Shown piece after piece: positions 43,158 to 56,122 of a stretch of 64,000 nt of DNA. Numbering within the stretch: position 1 is the first letter of the stretch; each line of letters begins with the position of its first letter. The notes beneath the pieces are model-generated. The model saw nothing but the letters and a program-made list of their open reading frames with translations, searched no databases and had not been told where the DNA came from. This DNA comes from Boswellia sacra (lineage: Eukaryota; Streptophyta; Magnoliopsida; Sapindales; Burseraceae): positions 62,001-126,000 of the forward strand of contig SNVD02013093.1 of NCBI GenBank assembly GCA_013180625.2. The letters run 5' to 3'. Both the position numbers and the translations under genes were made by a program.

Positions 43158-44433
43158 CATGTATTAAGCTTTGATTATCACAAAAAATTGTTGGTGTGTT
43201 ATGTGAAATCTCCAATTCACTTACTAAGGCTTTCAACCAAATTGCTTCCTTGGCTGCCTTTGTGGTTACTGTAAACTCAACTTCTATTGTCGATAACAAA
43301 ATAGTAGGCTGTAGAGTAGCTTTCCAACTAATATTATTGTCATCAATTATGAATATATAACCTCTTAATGACCTTCTCTTGTCAAGGTCACCAACAAAAT
43401 CAAAGTCTACAAACCCTATGATACCATATTCCTTGTCACTTGATATTTTAAACTCAAGACCAAGCCTTGTTCAACTTCTTAGGTAACAGAATACCCACTT
43501 GACTGCTATGTAGTGTTTTTTACCTAGATTAGCCTTGAATCTACTAACCAAACTCACTACATATGCCATGTCAAGATTGGTACAAACCATAGCATACATG
43601 AGGATTCCTACCATACTTGCATAAGGAACTGTTGCCATGTAGTTGCTTTCATCACCTGACCCGGGCACTAAATCAGCTGACAATTTCAAATAAACAGCTA
43701 AAGGTGTGCTTGCAGGCTTTGCAGCAGCCATTCTAAATCTTCCAAGCACCCTCTCGACATAATTCTATTGAGAAAGACTTAAAAGACCTCTATTTCTATC
43801 TCTGTTGATTTCCATGCCAAGAATCCTTTTAGCAGCCCCTAAATTCTTCATTTCAAATTCACTACTTGGCAACAACTTCAACTTATCAATTTCCTCCATG
43901 GACTTACATGCTATTAACATGTCATCAATGTATAATAACAAGTAAATCATGCATGTTTCAGACAACCTTTTGAAATAAACATAGTAGTCATACTTACTTT
44001 TGTTATAGTTATGTTTTAATAGAAAACAATCAAAGCGCTTATATCATTGGCGAGGTGACTGTTTCAAAATAAATAAGGACTTCCTCAAGCAACAAACTAT
44101 ATTTTCCTTTCTGGGCTCTTCAAATCCTTCTACTTGCTTCATCAAAATCCTTTCTTCTGGCTTACCATGCAAAAACACGATTTTTACATCCATTTGCTCT
44201 AACTCAAGGTCATGGGATGCCACTATAGCAAGCAACACTCTAATTGAAGTATGTTCCACCATATGAGAAAATATTTCATGGAAATCAATCTCTTCCCTTT
44301 TTGTAAAACCCTTGGCAACCAATCAACCTTTATATCTTGCCTTCTCTATACCTGTAATTCCTTCTTTTTTCTTGAAGATCCATTTGCATCCAACTAACCT
44401 CTATCTTTTTGTATTTTTAAGTAACCCCCAAGT
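43158..44433 (-). pseudogene. pol: Tork-J RT and RNase H region
   Basis: Ty1/copia polymerase in pieces. RT N-terminal part: VGCKWIFKKKEG, VAKGFTKREEIDFHEIFS, LEQMDVKIVFLHG. The active site strand is YLLLYIDDMLIA (about 43930). Then GRFRMAAAKPASTPLA, and RNase H with GFVDFDFVGDLDKRRSLRGY and FCDNQS at the Tat-H border. Frames change at least four times, so it is old. The upstream RT residues lie beyond Sire-F at 51323 and on. Confidence 0.85.
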
Positions 44434-46039
44434 TGTTAGCCCTAAGGCTACATGATAATTTTGATGATAACAATACACATTGATTCAATGAGATTTACTA
44501 ACATGTTTATTTATATGCAAGATTAAGATCATTGAAATAATTGTAAAATCAAGAAGAGGCTTATTAAAATGAAGTGTTGAAGCTAAGGAGAAGACTGCAT
44601 GTTAAAGGCACCAAAGTTTAAGAACAAGGTTTGACTCATGGAATGTGACATATGAGCAATGTTCAATCAATTAGCCATATATTTCTCTATAAATGTCCAA
44701 ATGATGTGATTCTTAAGCCTTTGGAAATCTTACTCAATTTGTAACAATTTATATGTTTTAAAGATATTCAAATTTCAAGTGAAAGGTTGTCCAAATCATC
44801 ATGCAAGTTAAAAGACAAATAAAAGTAATTGACATGAGCACTGAATACTATATTGGACATATCTTGAGCTAGAGATATTCAAATGACTTGATTCTTATAA
44901 TAATGGATAGATGATTTAATGAAGCACATTTCATAGTTTTTGAAGAAATTCAAATTTCAAATGGAAGACCGACATAATTGGCGTGCAAGTTGGTGGACTG
45001 ACATAAGGAAGAAAAATCAAGTCACATGAGCACTGAATGGTTTTTTATCCATATCTTGAGCTAGAGATATCCAAATGACTTGATTATTGATGCATTGGAA
45101 AGCTTATTCAATTATGCAGATCTTTTATGTTTTGTAGATTTTCAAATTTTAGATGAAACATTGACAAAAGTGGTAGACAAGATTACAGTTTTCATGGTGG
45201 GCAAAACATTTAGAGTTGGTGTCTTCACTTGATTAAGTTCATCTCATTTGCCTATAAAAGGAGCCCTTCTCCTATGCATTCAACAAGAATCCATCAAGCA
45301 ACAAAGTAAAAAAAATATCAAGTTTAGAGAGTTTTTATATTCTTTATCTACTCTTTGAAGAGAGTTGTACTTTTATCGTAAACAATTATCTTTGTTCATG
45401 TGAGAGTGAGATCTTTTTGTAAAGGATAATGGTTATCCTTGAGAGAACTCTTGGCGTGGTGTTATCAAGAGTTGAGGGAAGAAGCCTTGTTGAGATTGTT
45501 CATCAAGAAGAACTCTTGGTGTGGTGTTATCAAGAGTTAAAGGAAGAAGCCTTGGTGAGGTTGTTCATCAAGAAGAACTCCTGGTGTGGTGTTATCAAGG
45601 GTTGAAGGAAGAAGCCTCTGTGAGGTTGTTCATTAAGAAGAACTCTTAGTGTGGAGTTATCAAGGATTGAAGGAACATGTCTTGGTGAGGTTGTTTATCA
45701 AGCAAGTTGTAAAGATTTCTACAACTTAGTGGAAAGCCTAGCTTGTAGAGCTAGAAGCCCAGGGACGTATGCAAGGTTTGTCGAACCACGTAAATTGAGT
45801 TTACACTCTCTCTATCCCTATACTCTTTATATTTACTTGCACTTGTGATTGTTCATTATTATTATTCTTTTGATTGCATCTTTGATAAATTTTAATTTCA
45901 TCTTCTTCACCTTTATTCTCAAAGAAAGAGTAACCTAATTTTAATCTTTCAAGAAAAGTTTTGTAAATCCTTTTTCATAAATAAAAACCCAATTCAAACC
46001 CCCCCCCCCCCCTCCTGGGTTGCCATACCTAGGTCAACA
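44434..46039 (+). repeat. 5' LTR of Sire-F
   Basis: 1,606 bp, TGTTAGCC...GGTCAACA; TATA box TATAAAAG at 45253-45260; several 65-bp repeat units at about 45440-45690; a C run at about 46001-46012. Confidence 0.92.
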
Positions 46040-46041
46040 AG

Positions 46042-46053
46042 TGGTATCAAAGC
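46042..46053 (+). other. Primer-binding site of Sire-F, tRNA-iMet type
   Basis: TGGTATCAAAGC; one mismatch from the iMet site TGGTATCAGAGC seen in Sire-D. Confidence 0.85.
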
Positions 46054-46096
46054 AAGGTTGCTCATTTTTTTTTAAAATCTTAACTGATTTTGAGCT

Positions 46097-47820
46097 ATGG
46101 CAACTTTTAATCCAACTTCATATGTTGAGGGGCTTTCTATCTCTAGACCTCCATTTTTTAATGAAAGTGATTACTCTTATTGGAAAACTAGAATGAGTAT
46201 TTTCTTGAAATCTTTTGATTATGATTTACTGTCTATTGTTTTAGAAGGACCTTTTGTTTCTAGCAAAATTGAAAATGAAGAAAGCATGCTTAAAGAACCT
46301 AAAGAGTTTAGTGAAGATGATAAAAAGAAATTGAGTTTGAATGCTAAAGCTATGAATGTGTTATATTGTGCTCTAGATAGAAATGAGTTTAATAGAATAT
46401 CTACTTGTTCTACGGCACAAGAAATATGGCACACACTTGAAGTAACTCATGAAGGAACTAGTCATGTTAAAGAATCTAAAATTAGTAAGCTAGCTCATAG
46501 TTATGAGCTTTTTAAGATGAAACCAAATGAATCAATTTCTGAAATGTTTACTAGATTTACGGATATTGTCAATGGTTTGAAATCTCTTGGTAAATCTTAT
46601 TCTAATGTTGAAATGGTGAGAAAGATTCTTAGGTGTCCACCAAAATCTTGGGAGCCAAAGGTGACAGCAATTCAAGAAGCAAAGGACCTCACCAAACTAC
46701 CATTAAAAGAACTTATGGGTTCTCTCATGACTCATGAAATCACCTTGAAGGAGAATGAAGAAGATTTCAAGAAAAAGAAAAATATCGCTTTCAACTCTTC
46801 AACGAAAGAAGAAGATGACTCCGATGACGAAGGAGATGATGAAGATCTTGCATTCATCACAAGAAATTTAAAAAGGATGATTAGAAGAAACCAAGAATTC
46901 AAGAAGAATTCTAAAAGGGAATACAAAGGGCAAAGCTCAAAGCAAGCTAAGAAAAAGGATCAAATCATTTGCTATGAGTGCAAGAAACCGGGAGATGTAA
47001 AAATGGATTGTCCATACTTAAAGAGTCAAGACAAGAAATCCAAAGCATTGAAAGCCACAAATTAGGATGATAGTGAAACTAGCTCCAACGAAGAAGAAGA
47101 TTGCGAAGTGGCAAACATGTGCTTCATGGCTTCAAGAAAAGATGAGGTAAGTATTCTAAACTATGATCCTAAGCTTTCATATCATGAATTACTTGAAGCA
47201 TTCCAAAATTTACATGTACATGTTGATAAACAAAATTCAAAAGTCAATGCTTTCAAAAAGAAGTCAAAAATCATGTTAACACAATTAGAAGAGTTGGTGG
47301 AAGCAAATGAAGCTTTAGAAAATGAAAATGAAATTTTAAAGCAAAAAGATTTTGAAAGTTTGGAAAATCAAATACATCTATTAAAAACTGAAAATGAGAT
47401 TTTAAAAGAAAAGAATTTTAATAAATTGGAGAAAGAAAATGTTATTTTGAAAAAGAAAAATAATGACTTAAGAAATATTGTTGATAGTTTTACAAAAAGC
47501 ACAAAAAATTTGAATTCTATGTTACAAAAGCGAAGGTGTGGTTTTGATAAAAGAGGGTTATGATATAAAACTCATAAAAATCAAAAGTATTTTAAAAACT
47601 ATTTTGTTCATGCATCTTCTAGGAATAATCCTAATCATTCATGTACTTATTGTGGAAGAAAATGACAAAAAGTGCATTCTTGCTATATTAAGAGAAATCC
47701 TAATTTGAAACAAATATGGATTCCAAAAAGTACCATAACTAACCCCCAAGGACCTAAGAACATTTGGGTATCAAAAAGTCGCTCTTTGAATGTTCATTGT
47801 AGAAACAAAGGAGTGGCAAA
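46097..47820 (+). pseudogene. gag: Sire-F Gag
   Basis: ATG at 46097 (MATFNPTSYVEGLS), open for 322 codons. It includes AQEIWHTLEVTHEGT, an acidic stretch (EEDDSDDEGDDEDLAF) and a first knuckle CYECKKPGDVKMDC, whose His is changed to Asp. After a stop at 47063-47065 the same frame resumes with a coiled-coil region (about 47260-47520). It is then interrupted at 47561-47563 and again inside the second knuckle (CTYCGRK-stop-QKVHSC). Only nonsense changes, no frameshift, in this stretch. Confidence 0.85.
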
Positions 47821-47827
47821 CATAAGT

Positions 47828-49120
47828 GATACTTAGATAGTGGATGCTCAAGGCATATGACCAGAGATGCCTCCAAGTACTCAAGATTAATCATGAAGAA
47901 AGGAGGATATGTGACCTTCGATGATAATGCCAAAGGAAGTGTAATCGGAAATGGTGATATTGGTAACCCTTCTTCACCTATTATTGAAAATGTTTTGTTT
48001 GTTAATGGTTTGAAACATGATTTGATTAGCATTAGTCAATGGTGTGATAAGACATTATTTATTAGTAATAGATGTGGTAATATTGATACAATTGATATTG
48101 ATGTTAACGATCATGTAGAAAAGTGTTTCATTGTTAATCATGATGCTTGGTTATGGCATAGAAGATTAGGTCATGCTAGCATGGACACAATTTCAAAAAT
48201 TTCTAAAAATGATTTAATTGATGGTCTTCCAAAAATAAAATTTGAAAAGGGCAAGATTTCTTATGCTTGTCAATTTGGATAACAAATGATAACTTCTTTT
48301 AAACAAAAGAAATTTATTTCAACAAATAAACCTCTACAATTACTTCATTTGGATTTATTTGGACCATCAAGAACTCAAAGCCTTGGTGGAAAGTATTATG
48401 TTTTTGTTATTGTGGATGATTATTCAAGATTCACTTGGGTGTTATTCTTGAAAACTAAAAATGAGGCCACACAAGCTTTTTCAAAATTTGTAAAAAGAGT
48501 CCATAATCAAAAAGGGTATTCTATTGTGTCCATTTGGAGTGATCATGGTGGTGAAGTAGACAATGTTGCATTTGAAAATCTTTGTGATGAAAATGGTTTT
48601 GAACATAATTTTTCTGCACCTATAACTCCACAACAAAATGGTGTTATTGAGAAGAAAAGTATAACTATCCAAGAAATGGCTATGACCATGTTACTTGAAA
48701 ATAATTTTTCAAAATATTTTTGGGCCAAAGCCGTTAATACCGCATGCTTTATAATCAATAGAGTCCATATTAAAACTTTAATAAAGAAAACTCCTTATGA
48801 ACTTTACAAAGAAAGAAAACCCAGTATTGGATTTTTTTAAGTTTTGGATGTAAATGTTTTATTTTAAATACAAGAATAACCTTGGAAAATTTGATGCAAA
48901 AGCCAATGTTGGAATTTTTGTTGGCTACTCCAACCATAGTAAAGCATATAGAGTTTTTAACAAAAAGACTCTTGCTATTGAAGAATCTATGATTATTGAA
49001 TTTGATGAAACTAATGTGATTTCTTCAAAAAATTTAGATGATGATATTGTTGAGGTAGAAAGGCAAATTAAAAAATCAAGGCTCGATGAAAAGAGCCAAG
49101 ATGGATTACAACTTCAATAA
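47828..49120 (+). pseudogene. pol: Sire-F protease and integrase
   Basis: The Trp codon before the protease site YLDSGCSRHM is a TGA. GAG-pre-integrase (WLWHRRLGHASMDT) ends at a TAA at 48280-48282. Integrase follows with LLHLDLFGPSRTQSLG, DDYSRFTWVLF, WSDHGGEVDN and TPQQNGVIEKK (48286-48840). After one frame change comes the C-terminal KANVGIFVGYSNHSKAYRVF. Relative to Sire-D it has lost a short segment in the GAG-pre-integrase part, so the two copies have complementary deletions. Confidence 0.85.
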
Positions 49121-49471
49121 GAAAAGCTTGAGGAACTAAATGATTCTTCTGAAGAATTACCAAAGGAATGGAGGTACGCAAAAGCTCACCCTAAAGATCT
49201 CATTATTGGCGAACCATCACAAGGTATGAGAACTAGATCTTCTTTTAGGAACTTTCGTAATCATTTTGCATTTGTCTCTCAATTTGAACCGAAATCTTTT
49301 AAGAAGCCGAAAATGACAAAAGTTGGATTTTGGCCATGCAAGAAGAATTGAACCAATTTGAGAGAAATCAAGTTTGGGAATTAGTCCCTAGACCCAAATA
49401 TGACTAAACCCCTTAGTCAAGATAGATTTTGCATAATTAGAAAAGAATTATGCATGTTGGATATATCTTAA
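49121..49471 (+). pseudogene. pol: Sire-F RT stub joined to RNase H tail
   Basis: Reads LPKEWRYAKAHPKDLIIGEP and, after a small frame slip, EELNQFERNQVWELVPRPKY, the first RT residues, ending TGA. The overlapping frame from 49400 reads MTKPLSQDRFCIIRKELCML and stops at 49469-49471, the last residues of copia RNase H. The RT and RNase H cores are deleted. Confidence 0.8.
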
Positions 49472-49710
49472 TTTTTCTTTTATATGATAATCTTCGAATG
49501 GCAGCATATGTTAAGGGGGAGAACATATTTAGGAAGAGTAGTTAATTTGATTACATCTTTTTGATGATAACAAAAGGGGGAGAAATGGTTGGATTGTTTG
49601 TATTTATAACAATTGCTCCTTTTTGCTTATTCTTGATTTTATTTTCATTCTTGATTTTAGATATCATTTTAAAGCAATCAATGGTTTGTCATCATCAAAA
49701 AAGGGGAGAT
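49472..49710 (+). other. 3' noncoding region and polypurine tract of Sire-F
   Basis: Repeated purine runs (aagggggaga at about 49514, aaaagggggagaaatgg at about 49573, aaaaaaggggagat touching the 3' LTR). No gene. Confidence 0.7.
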
Positions 49711-51317
49711 TGTTAGCCCTAAGGCTACATGATAATTTTGATGATAACAATGCACATTGATTCATTGAGATTTACTAACATGTTTATTTATGTGCAAGAG
49801 TAAGATCATTGAAATAACTATAAAATCAAGAAGAGGCTTATTAAAATGAAGTGTTGAAGCTAAAGAGAAGACTACATGTTAAAGGCGCCAAAGTTTAAGA
49901 ACAAGGTTTGACTCAAGAAATATGACACATGAGCAATGTTCAATCAATTGGTCATATATTTCTCTACAAATGTCCAAATGATGTGATTCTTAAGCCTTGG
50001 GAAAGCTTGCTCAATTTATTACAATTTATATGTTTTAAAGAAATTCAAATTTCAAGTGCAAGGTTGTCCAAATCATCATGCAAGTTAAAAGACAAATAGA
50101 AGCAATTGACATCAACACTGAATACTATTTTGGACATATCTTGAGCTAAAGATATTCAAATGACTTGATTCTTATGGCATTGGACAGATGACTTAATGAA
50201 GCAAATTTCATATTTTTTAAAAAAAAAATTCAAAATTCAAATGGAAGGCCGACATAATTGACATGTAAGTCGGTGGACTGACATAAGGAAGAAAAATCAA
50301 CTAACATGAGCACGGAATGATCTTTTGTCCATATCTTGAGCTAGAGATATCCAAATGGCGTGATTCTTGATGCGTTAGAAAGCTTATTCAATTATATAGA
50401 TCTTTTATGTTTTGTAGATTTTCAAATTTTAGACAAAAAAGTGACAAAAATGGCAGAAAAAATTACGATCTATATGGTGGGTAGAAAATTTGGAGTTGGT
50501 GTCTTCACTTGATTAAGTTCATCTCATTTGCCCATAAAAGGAGCCCTTCTCCCATGCATTCAATAAGAATCCATCAAGCAACAAAGTAAAAGAAATATCA
50601 AGTTTAAAGAGTTTTTATATTCTTTATCTACTCTTTGAAGAGAGTTGTACTTTTATTGTAAACAATTATCTTTCTTCATGTATTGTGGTGAGAGTGAGAT
50701 CTTCTTGTAAAGGATAATAGTTATCCTTGAGAGAACTCTTGGTATGGTGTTATCAAGAGTTGAAGGAAGAAGCCTTGGTGAGATTGTTTATCAAGAAGAA
50801 CTCTTGGTGTGTTGTTATCAAGAGTTGAAGAAAGAAGCCTTGGTAAGGTTATTCATCAAGAATAACTCTTAGTGTGGTGAAATCAAGGGTTAAAGGAAGA
50901 ATCCTTAGTAAGGTTGTTCATCAAGAAGAACTCTTGGTGTGGTGTTATCAAGGGTTGAAGGAAAAAGTCTTGGTGAGGTTGTTCATCAAGAAAGTTGTAA
51001 AGATTTCTACAACATAGTGGAAAGCCTAGCTTGCGGAGCTAGAAGCACGTGGACGTTGGCAAGGTTTGGCGAACCACGCAAATTGAGTTTGCACTTTCTC
51101 TGTCCCTATACTCTTTATATTTACTTGCACTTGTGATTGTTCATTATTGTTATTCTCTTGATTGCATCTTTGATAACTTCTAATTTCATCTTCTTCACCT
51201 TATTCTCAAAGAAAGAGTAACCTAATTTTAATCTTTCAAGAAAAGTTTTATAAATCCGTTTTTATAAATAAAAACCCAATTCACCCCCCCTCTTGGGTTG
51301 CCATACCCGGGTCAACA
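49711..51317 (+). repeat. 3' LTR of Sire-F
   Basis: 1,607 bp versus 1,606 bp for the 5' LTR but with noticeable substitutions; the TATA box is mutated to CATAAAAG at about 50533. 65-bp repeat units at about 50730-50990. Confidence 0.92.
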
Positions 51318-51322
51318 CAAGT

Positions 51323-52464
51323 CTCATTCTTATGAATAGACTTAATTTCTTCTTTCATAGTAGCCTTTTGATGATCATTTCCATGACAATTTATTGCTTT
51401 CTCGTAAGACTTTGGTTCAACCTCTTGAAAGTCTCATACAGTCATCAATGCATAACTTATCAAATCTGCATAACCAAACCTCTGAGGAGGTTGTATCTCC
51501 TTCCTTGATCTATCTTATGTTAGTTTATAATCCCTAACCTCACTCCATTGTTAATTACTTGATAGAAGCTACTGTTGATTACTTGACAAAAACTAGTTAC
51601 TAGATTCATAACTAGTAGCAACATCTTCTATATTGGCACCTTTAATGTCATATTGCTCCACCTCAGTTTCACCTCTACCATCAACTTCCAACATTTCTAA
51701 CTCACAAAATATTACATCCCTACTGATTATACACTTCTTGTATCTTTGCACCATAATTTATAGCCCTTAACCCCCTGTGGATAACCAAGAGAAATGCATT
51801 TCGTGGCTCTAGGATCAAGCTTTCCTTCTTTTGTATGCATATAAGTTGTACACCCAAATATTTTCAAGTTTGTATAATCTACAGGCCTTCCACTCCATAT
51901 CTCTTCTAAAGTCTTGAAATTGATTGCTAATAAAAGGCATCTATTAATCAAATGCACTACTGTTTGTACAAGTTTAGTCCAAAACACTTTAAGGAGTTTT
52001 GCTTGTGCCAACATACACCTCACTCTCTCTAAAATGGTTTTGTTCATAAGCTCTACCAAACCATTTTGTTGAGGCATTCAAACGCCTTGCAATGCCACAT
52101 TCCCTACAAAACTTGTTCAACTCACTATCAAAATACTCAAGACTGTTATTTGTTCTCAGTCTCTTAACAAACTTTCCTGTTTGAGTTTCTACCAAAGCCT
52201 TCAAATGCTTAAAAGTCTTGAAAGATTGATTTCTATGCTTTAAGATATAAACCCAAACCTTCCTCAAGTAGTCATCAATGAAGGTTATAAGGTACCTTCA
52301 TCCACCATGAGATTGTACTCTTAATGGTTCCTATAAATATGAGTGATTATAGTATAATGTTCCCTTGGTTTTGTGCTCATCATATTTGAAACTCAGCCTA
52401 CATTGCTTTCCCAAAATACATGGTTCACAAAAACCAACTTTAATAACCTAGCATTGGAACAAAC
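51323..52464 (-). pseudogene. pol: Tork-J integrase and start of RT
   Basis: Integrase core remnants: KVWVYILKHRNQSFKTFKHL, RTNNSLEYFDSELNKFC, PQQNGLVELMNKTILERVR, and the C-terminal part FGCTTYMHTKEGKLDPRATK. A decayed hinge leads to RT residues (EIQPPQRFGYADL..., MKEEIKSIHKNET) at the Sire-F border. Many stops and frameshifts. Ath-E cuts it at 52464. Confidence 0.82.
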
Positions 52465-53840
52465 TGACACATCCGAAAAATGATTGTCTCCCAAGTATAG
52501 GAGTGTCAAAGTAATAAACCCGGTGAGACCGGGGTCGATCCACGAGGAAGGGAATTTTAGCCCTACAAACTATAAAGTAAGCAAATATAATATGAATGAT
52601 TCAAAGAGATGACAAGATAATATCAACAAATAAAAATAAGAACAAGTTCGTAAACAATAAATGAGAATCACACAAGAGAAATCAACACAATAATAATGAA
52701 AGCTAAGGTTAGGGGATCCGCCCTTGATATTTCAAATAAGGATAAACAACCCGTTTTATTTATATGAATTATATTTGTTTCGTTACCAATATTTATACCA
52801 CTACTTGTAAATGGGTTCAAGCATCCAATGTGTCAATCACCATATGTCTAAAACAAATCAAGATTCCTAACTAGATTTGTGTCGGTAAGGGAGAACCATA
52901 CGACATCTAGAAAGGATCCAAGCATTTGATGTGCCAAGGATTGACTACAATGGATCAAGACCTCCACTTTACGAGTGGTGCCAAGATTGATTAAAGAAAT
53001 AAATATAAATCATATAAAATAAATAACACAAGATTATAATTATTAAGCACATATCAAAGGGTTAGAAAATCCTTACTCTTATATCAAGGGTTTCACCCTT
53101 TCACCTTAGCAAGAGAGAAATTAGAAAGACATTATAAGAGAAAGAACACAAATTGCAAGGAAAAGGAAATTCATTAATAACACACAAGAGAGAATAACAA
53201 GAGATACACAATATAAGATCCTAGCTAAGGCCAAGATGCCCTAATGGGTCACAAGGCACCTCTATTTATAGATACATTGAGGGGCAAACTTGTCAAATTA
53301 CAAAGGAATAATTGTCAAATATTAGATGCACCAACCTTGACAATTGGGGTAATTAGGTGAATCGATTTTGACCACTGATTTTGACCTTGAATTATTGTGA
53401 ATTTTAATCACATGTCTTGATGAAATCGTAGATATTTCTCTTAGCTTTCTAGAACATCTTGATTCATATGATTTGGATACGTATTCTGAGAGATATGGTC
53501 AAAATACTGAGGCATGGTCAGGCTGGGCCGAATCTGTAGATAGGTTTACTTCAAGCCCATTTTTGGTCCACTAAGAGCCCGAATTTGATGATTTGTGTGA
53601 AATATAATCTTGTAGATAATTGAATCAGCTTCCCAAAACATTAAGATTTGCACCATTCTGATCTACAAATAGAGAGTTATGACCATTTTACTGAACCTGT
53701 AACAAAACCAAAATTAAGAGAGAGTTAATTCCAAGGATGCAAAGACTACAAATATGCTTAGGTTGAGGAATTTAATGACACTATTAATGCAATATGATGA
53801 ACTAAGCTCTTATTAAATATGCATATTTAAGTGTTCATCA
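52465..53840 (-). repeat. 3' LTR of Ath-E
   Basis: 1,376 bp, one base shorter than its 5' partner; TATA box at 53263-53270; TG...CA ends. Confidence 0.93.
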
Positions 53841-55158
53841 CACCCCCCAACCAGCTTATTGCTAGTCCCTAGCAATTAAAGCGTTATTATTTAGAAGTGA
53901 TTTATAGAATTTTACATCCAAGGTGGTCATTATTGCACTCTCCTTGATTTTATCCAAATAAACAAACTCTCAACCATTTTTTTTAATGACTCATGTACCC
54001 TTCAGTCAAGATATCAATAAACCTTCTTTTTGTGATCAGTCAACACATGACTATGGGGCTTATTAGAAAGAAGCCCTATCGGTTCTAATATTTGTTAAGG
54101 CTAACAACCTTAGGTAGGGGGCATTTATTCATTTTATATTTTTTTCTTTCTTTTTTTTGTTTTTTTAAGGAATGCATCTTTAACCCATGTAGCTAGCCTT
54201 AGGCTGATGACTCCCAGACCAGTTGACCTTAGGGCATTAGGTGTTAAGACACCCCTCCGGGCTTAACGACTCGGGTTGTCGATGCTTTATTTTTTCTTAG
54301 AAACTTGTGGATAGTGCAATGTTCAATCCCGTTAAGCTTTCTCCTTAATTCATGTAGCGAGCTTTGGGCCAATAGCTCCCAAACCAGTTGGTCTTGGGGT
54401 ATTAGGTGTTGAAGCACCCCTCGGGCTTAATTGCTGAAATTAAGGAGGCTACGAGACCAAACTTATCCACAATTGCTTTCTCTCTTTTTTTTCTTTTTTT
54501 TTCACTTTTTTATCTTTTTTTTTTTTAAACACTTTCCCCTTCCTTTGTGTTGTTATCCTAAACAAAGCAAAAGAACTCAAATATTACAACATTTTATTTC
54601 GCCACCCACAATCATGCATCAAGGTATGTGTGTGTGTGTGAAGAAAGGTTCATGAATACTTGCTTAATGAGTACATAAGCACACAATTTATTAAATGATA
54701 AGGTTGTGAGAGTTCATAGATTTGAATAATTCAAAGTGAAATGAATAAGACCTCCTTGTTATAAAATTCAAAAATCAAGTCTAAATAATATCAAGTTAGC
54801 TAAAAATGTTTCATAAGATCAAAATAAAATGACAAATTGGTTAGAATGGGTTTCAAGAGTTCAAACTGGCCCTCCTTACTCTGCCATTCCTGACCTAGAA
54901 TGCGTCTCAAGAGGATTTGAACTCCTTACACCGCACTCTGAATCTAATTACTAACTTGCTTTTTTTTTATAAGAAAAAGAAAATTCAAGACACACTTATG
55001 TCTACTATCCTTCCCCCCCAACCAAATGAAACATTGTCCTCAATGTTTAAATGTAGAGAGATAAAGTATATGTGACATTACCTGAAGCTTCTGTTATTCA
55101 AGAGAGATAACCTGAAAGACTCATAAAATACAATGCTAAAAATAAAATAAGGACAAAA
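53841..55158 (-). other. 3' noncoding region and polypurine tract of Ath-E
   Basis: The polypurine tract (minus GGTTGGGGGGTG) is at 53841-53852. It is collinear with 9625-10945 of Ath-B, including the two 'cgctacatg'-type blocks, T-rich runs (plus strand) and a TG microsatellite (about 54628-54639). No gene. Confidence 0.75.
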
Positions 55159-55805
55159 TTACAAACGGAGATTCAGATCCAATTTGTACTTTTTGTTTTG
55201 CCCTCCTGACCAATTAATTTGAGTACTAGCAGGGTCAGGTTCGTACTCTAATGCTTGTAATTTGTCAAGTAACTCACCAGTAGAAGTGGCAGAAACAGGG
55301 ATCTGTCTCGCCGAATGAGGGATAAAATTTTGTTCCACAACTGCATCAACAAAACTTGTCAAAGGATCAAAGAAATTTTTGACATTCAACAAACCTATGG
55401 GTTTTTATGGAGATTCAGTTGGGCCCAAGAGGCGATTTGAGAAATTTCTTCAAAAGTACCAAAGCCACCTGGTAAAGAAATAAAGGCATCTGAATTGATG
55501 AGCACATGTGCCATGCGTTCATGCATAGAGGAGACTTGTAACTTATGCCCAACTGTTTTTCCAACGATGCTTTCTACAGCAAAAGCTCTAGGAATAACTC
55601 CTAAAACTTGGCTACCTCATACACATGCAGCTCTTGACACACAACCCATTAACCCGAGGCTACCTCCCCCATAAACCACATGAATCTTTCTTTCAGCCAG
55701 TAGTCTACCAAGATAATTTGATGCCTCGACAAACTCTTCACTTTTACCCGGTCGAGATCCACAGAATACACATATCTTTTGGATTCGACGTTTTGATGCC
55801 TCCAT
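55159..55805 (-). pseudogene. LOG-like: Ath-E LOG cytokinin phosphoribohydrolase, two lesions
   Basis: ATG at 55803-55805 (MEASKRRIQKICVFCGS). YGGGSLGLMG is intact; then a TGA stop (55617-55619) replaces an Arg codon present in Ath-B. The frame reopens through LINSDAFISLPGGFGTFEE, with the canonical catalytic motif. A 1-base deletion near 55405 shifts it, and the last 77 codons (VKNFFDPLTSFVDAVVEQNF to the normal end LDLNLRL) are open in the new frame. Both lesions are absent from Ath-B and Ath-G. Like them it has no introns. Closest to the Ath-B copy. Confidence 0.93.
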
Positions 55806-56122
55806 GTCTATGCAACTCTCTAACTATGTGTGAAGAAGAGAACAAGAGATGTGGTATTTATGGAGTGCAAAAAGGTTTGTTAATGATGACATCCAAATAG
55901 GTAGCCCGGTTGCTTGTTGAAAAATTTGACAATTATGCATAGAAATTAAAAAAAGATGATGAAATAAGACACCATAAGTCAAACAAAAGATACAGATTAA
56001 AAAATGACAGCTATAAGGCATTAAAATTCAAAAATGATGGCACGCATGCATATGTACAGGTAGTTATGACTGTGGCTCACATCTTCCTCTGGTTTTACGT
56101 TCAGAAACAGCTTAAACACCTT
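55806..56122 (-). other. ORF X-LOG spacer of Ath-E
   Basis: Collinear with 8649-8967: CATAAATA box (55855-55862), AT-rich middle, conserved 'cctctggttttacgt' segment after ORF X. No gene. Confidence 0.7.

Larger units (their letters stand above)
44434..51317 (+). mobile_element. Sire-F: SIRE-like Ty1/copia element lacking RT
   Basis: Complete insertion with TSD CAAGT (44429-44433, 51318-51322), LTRs 44434-46039 and 49711-51317, tRNA-iMet primer site and a polypurine tract at about 49699-49710. Coding part: gag, protease, GAG-pre-integrase, integrase, then an RT stub fused to the last 20-odd codons of RNase H at the same junction as in Sire-D. It splits the RT of Tork-J. Confidence 0.93.
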
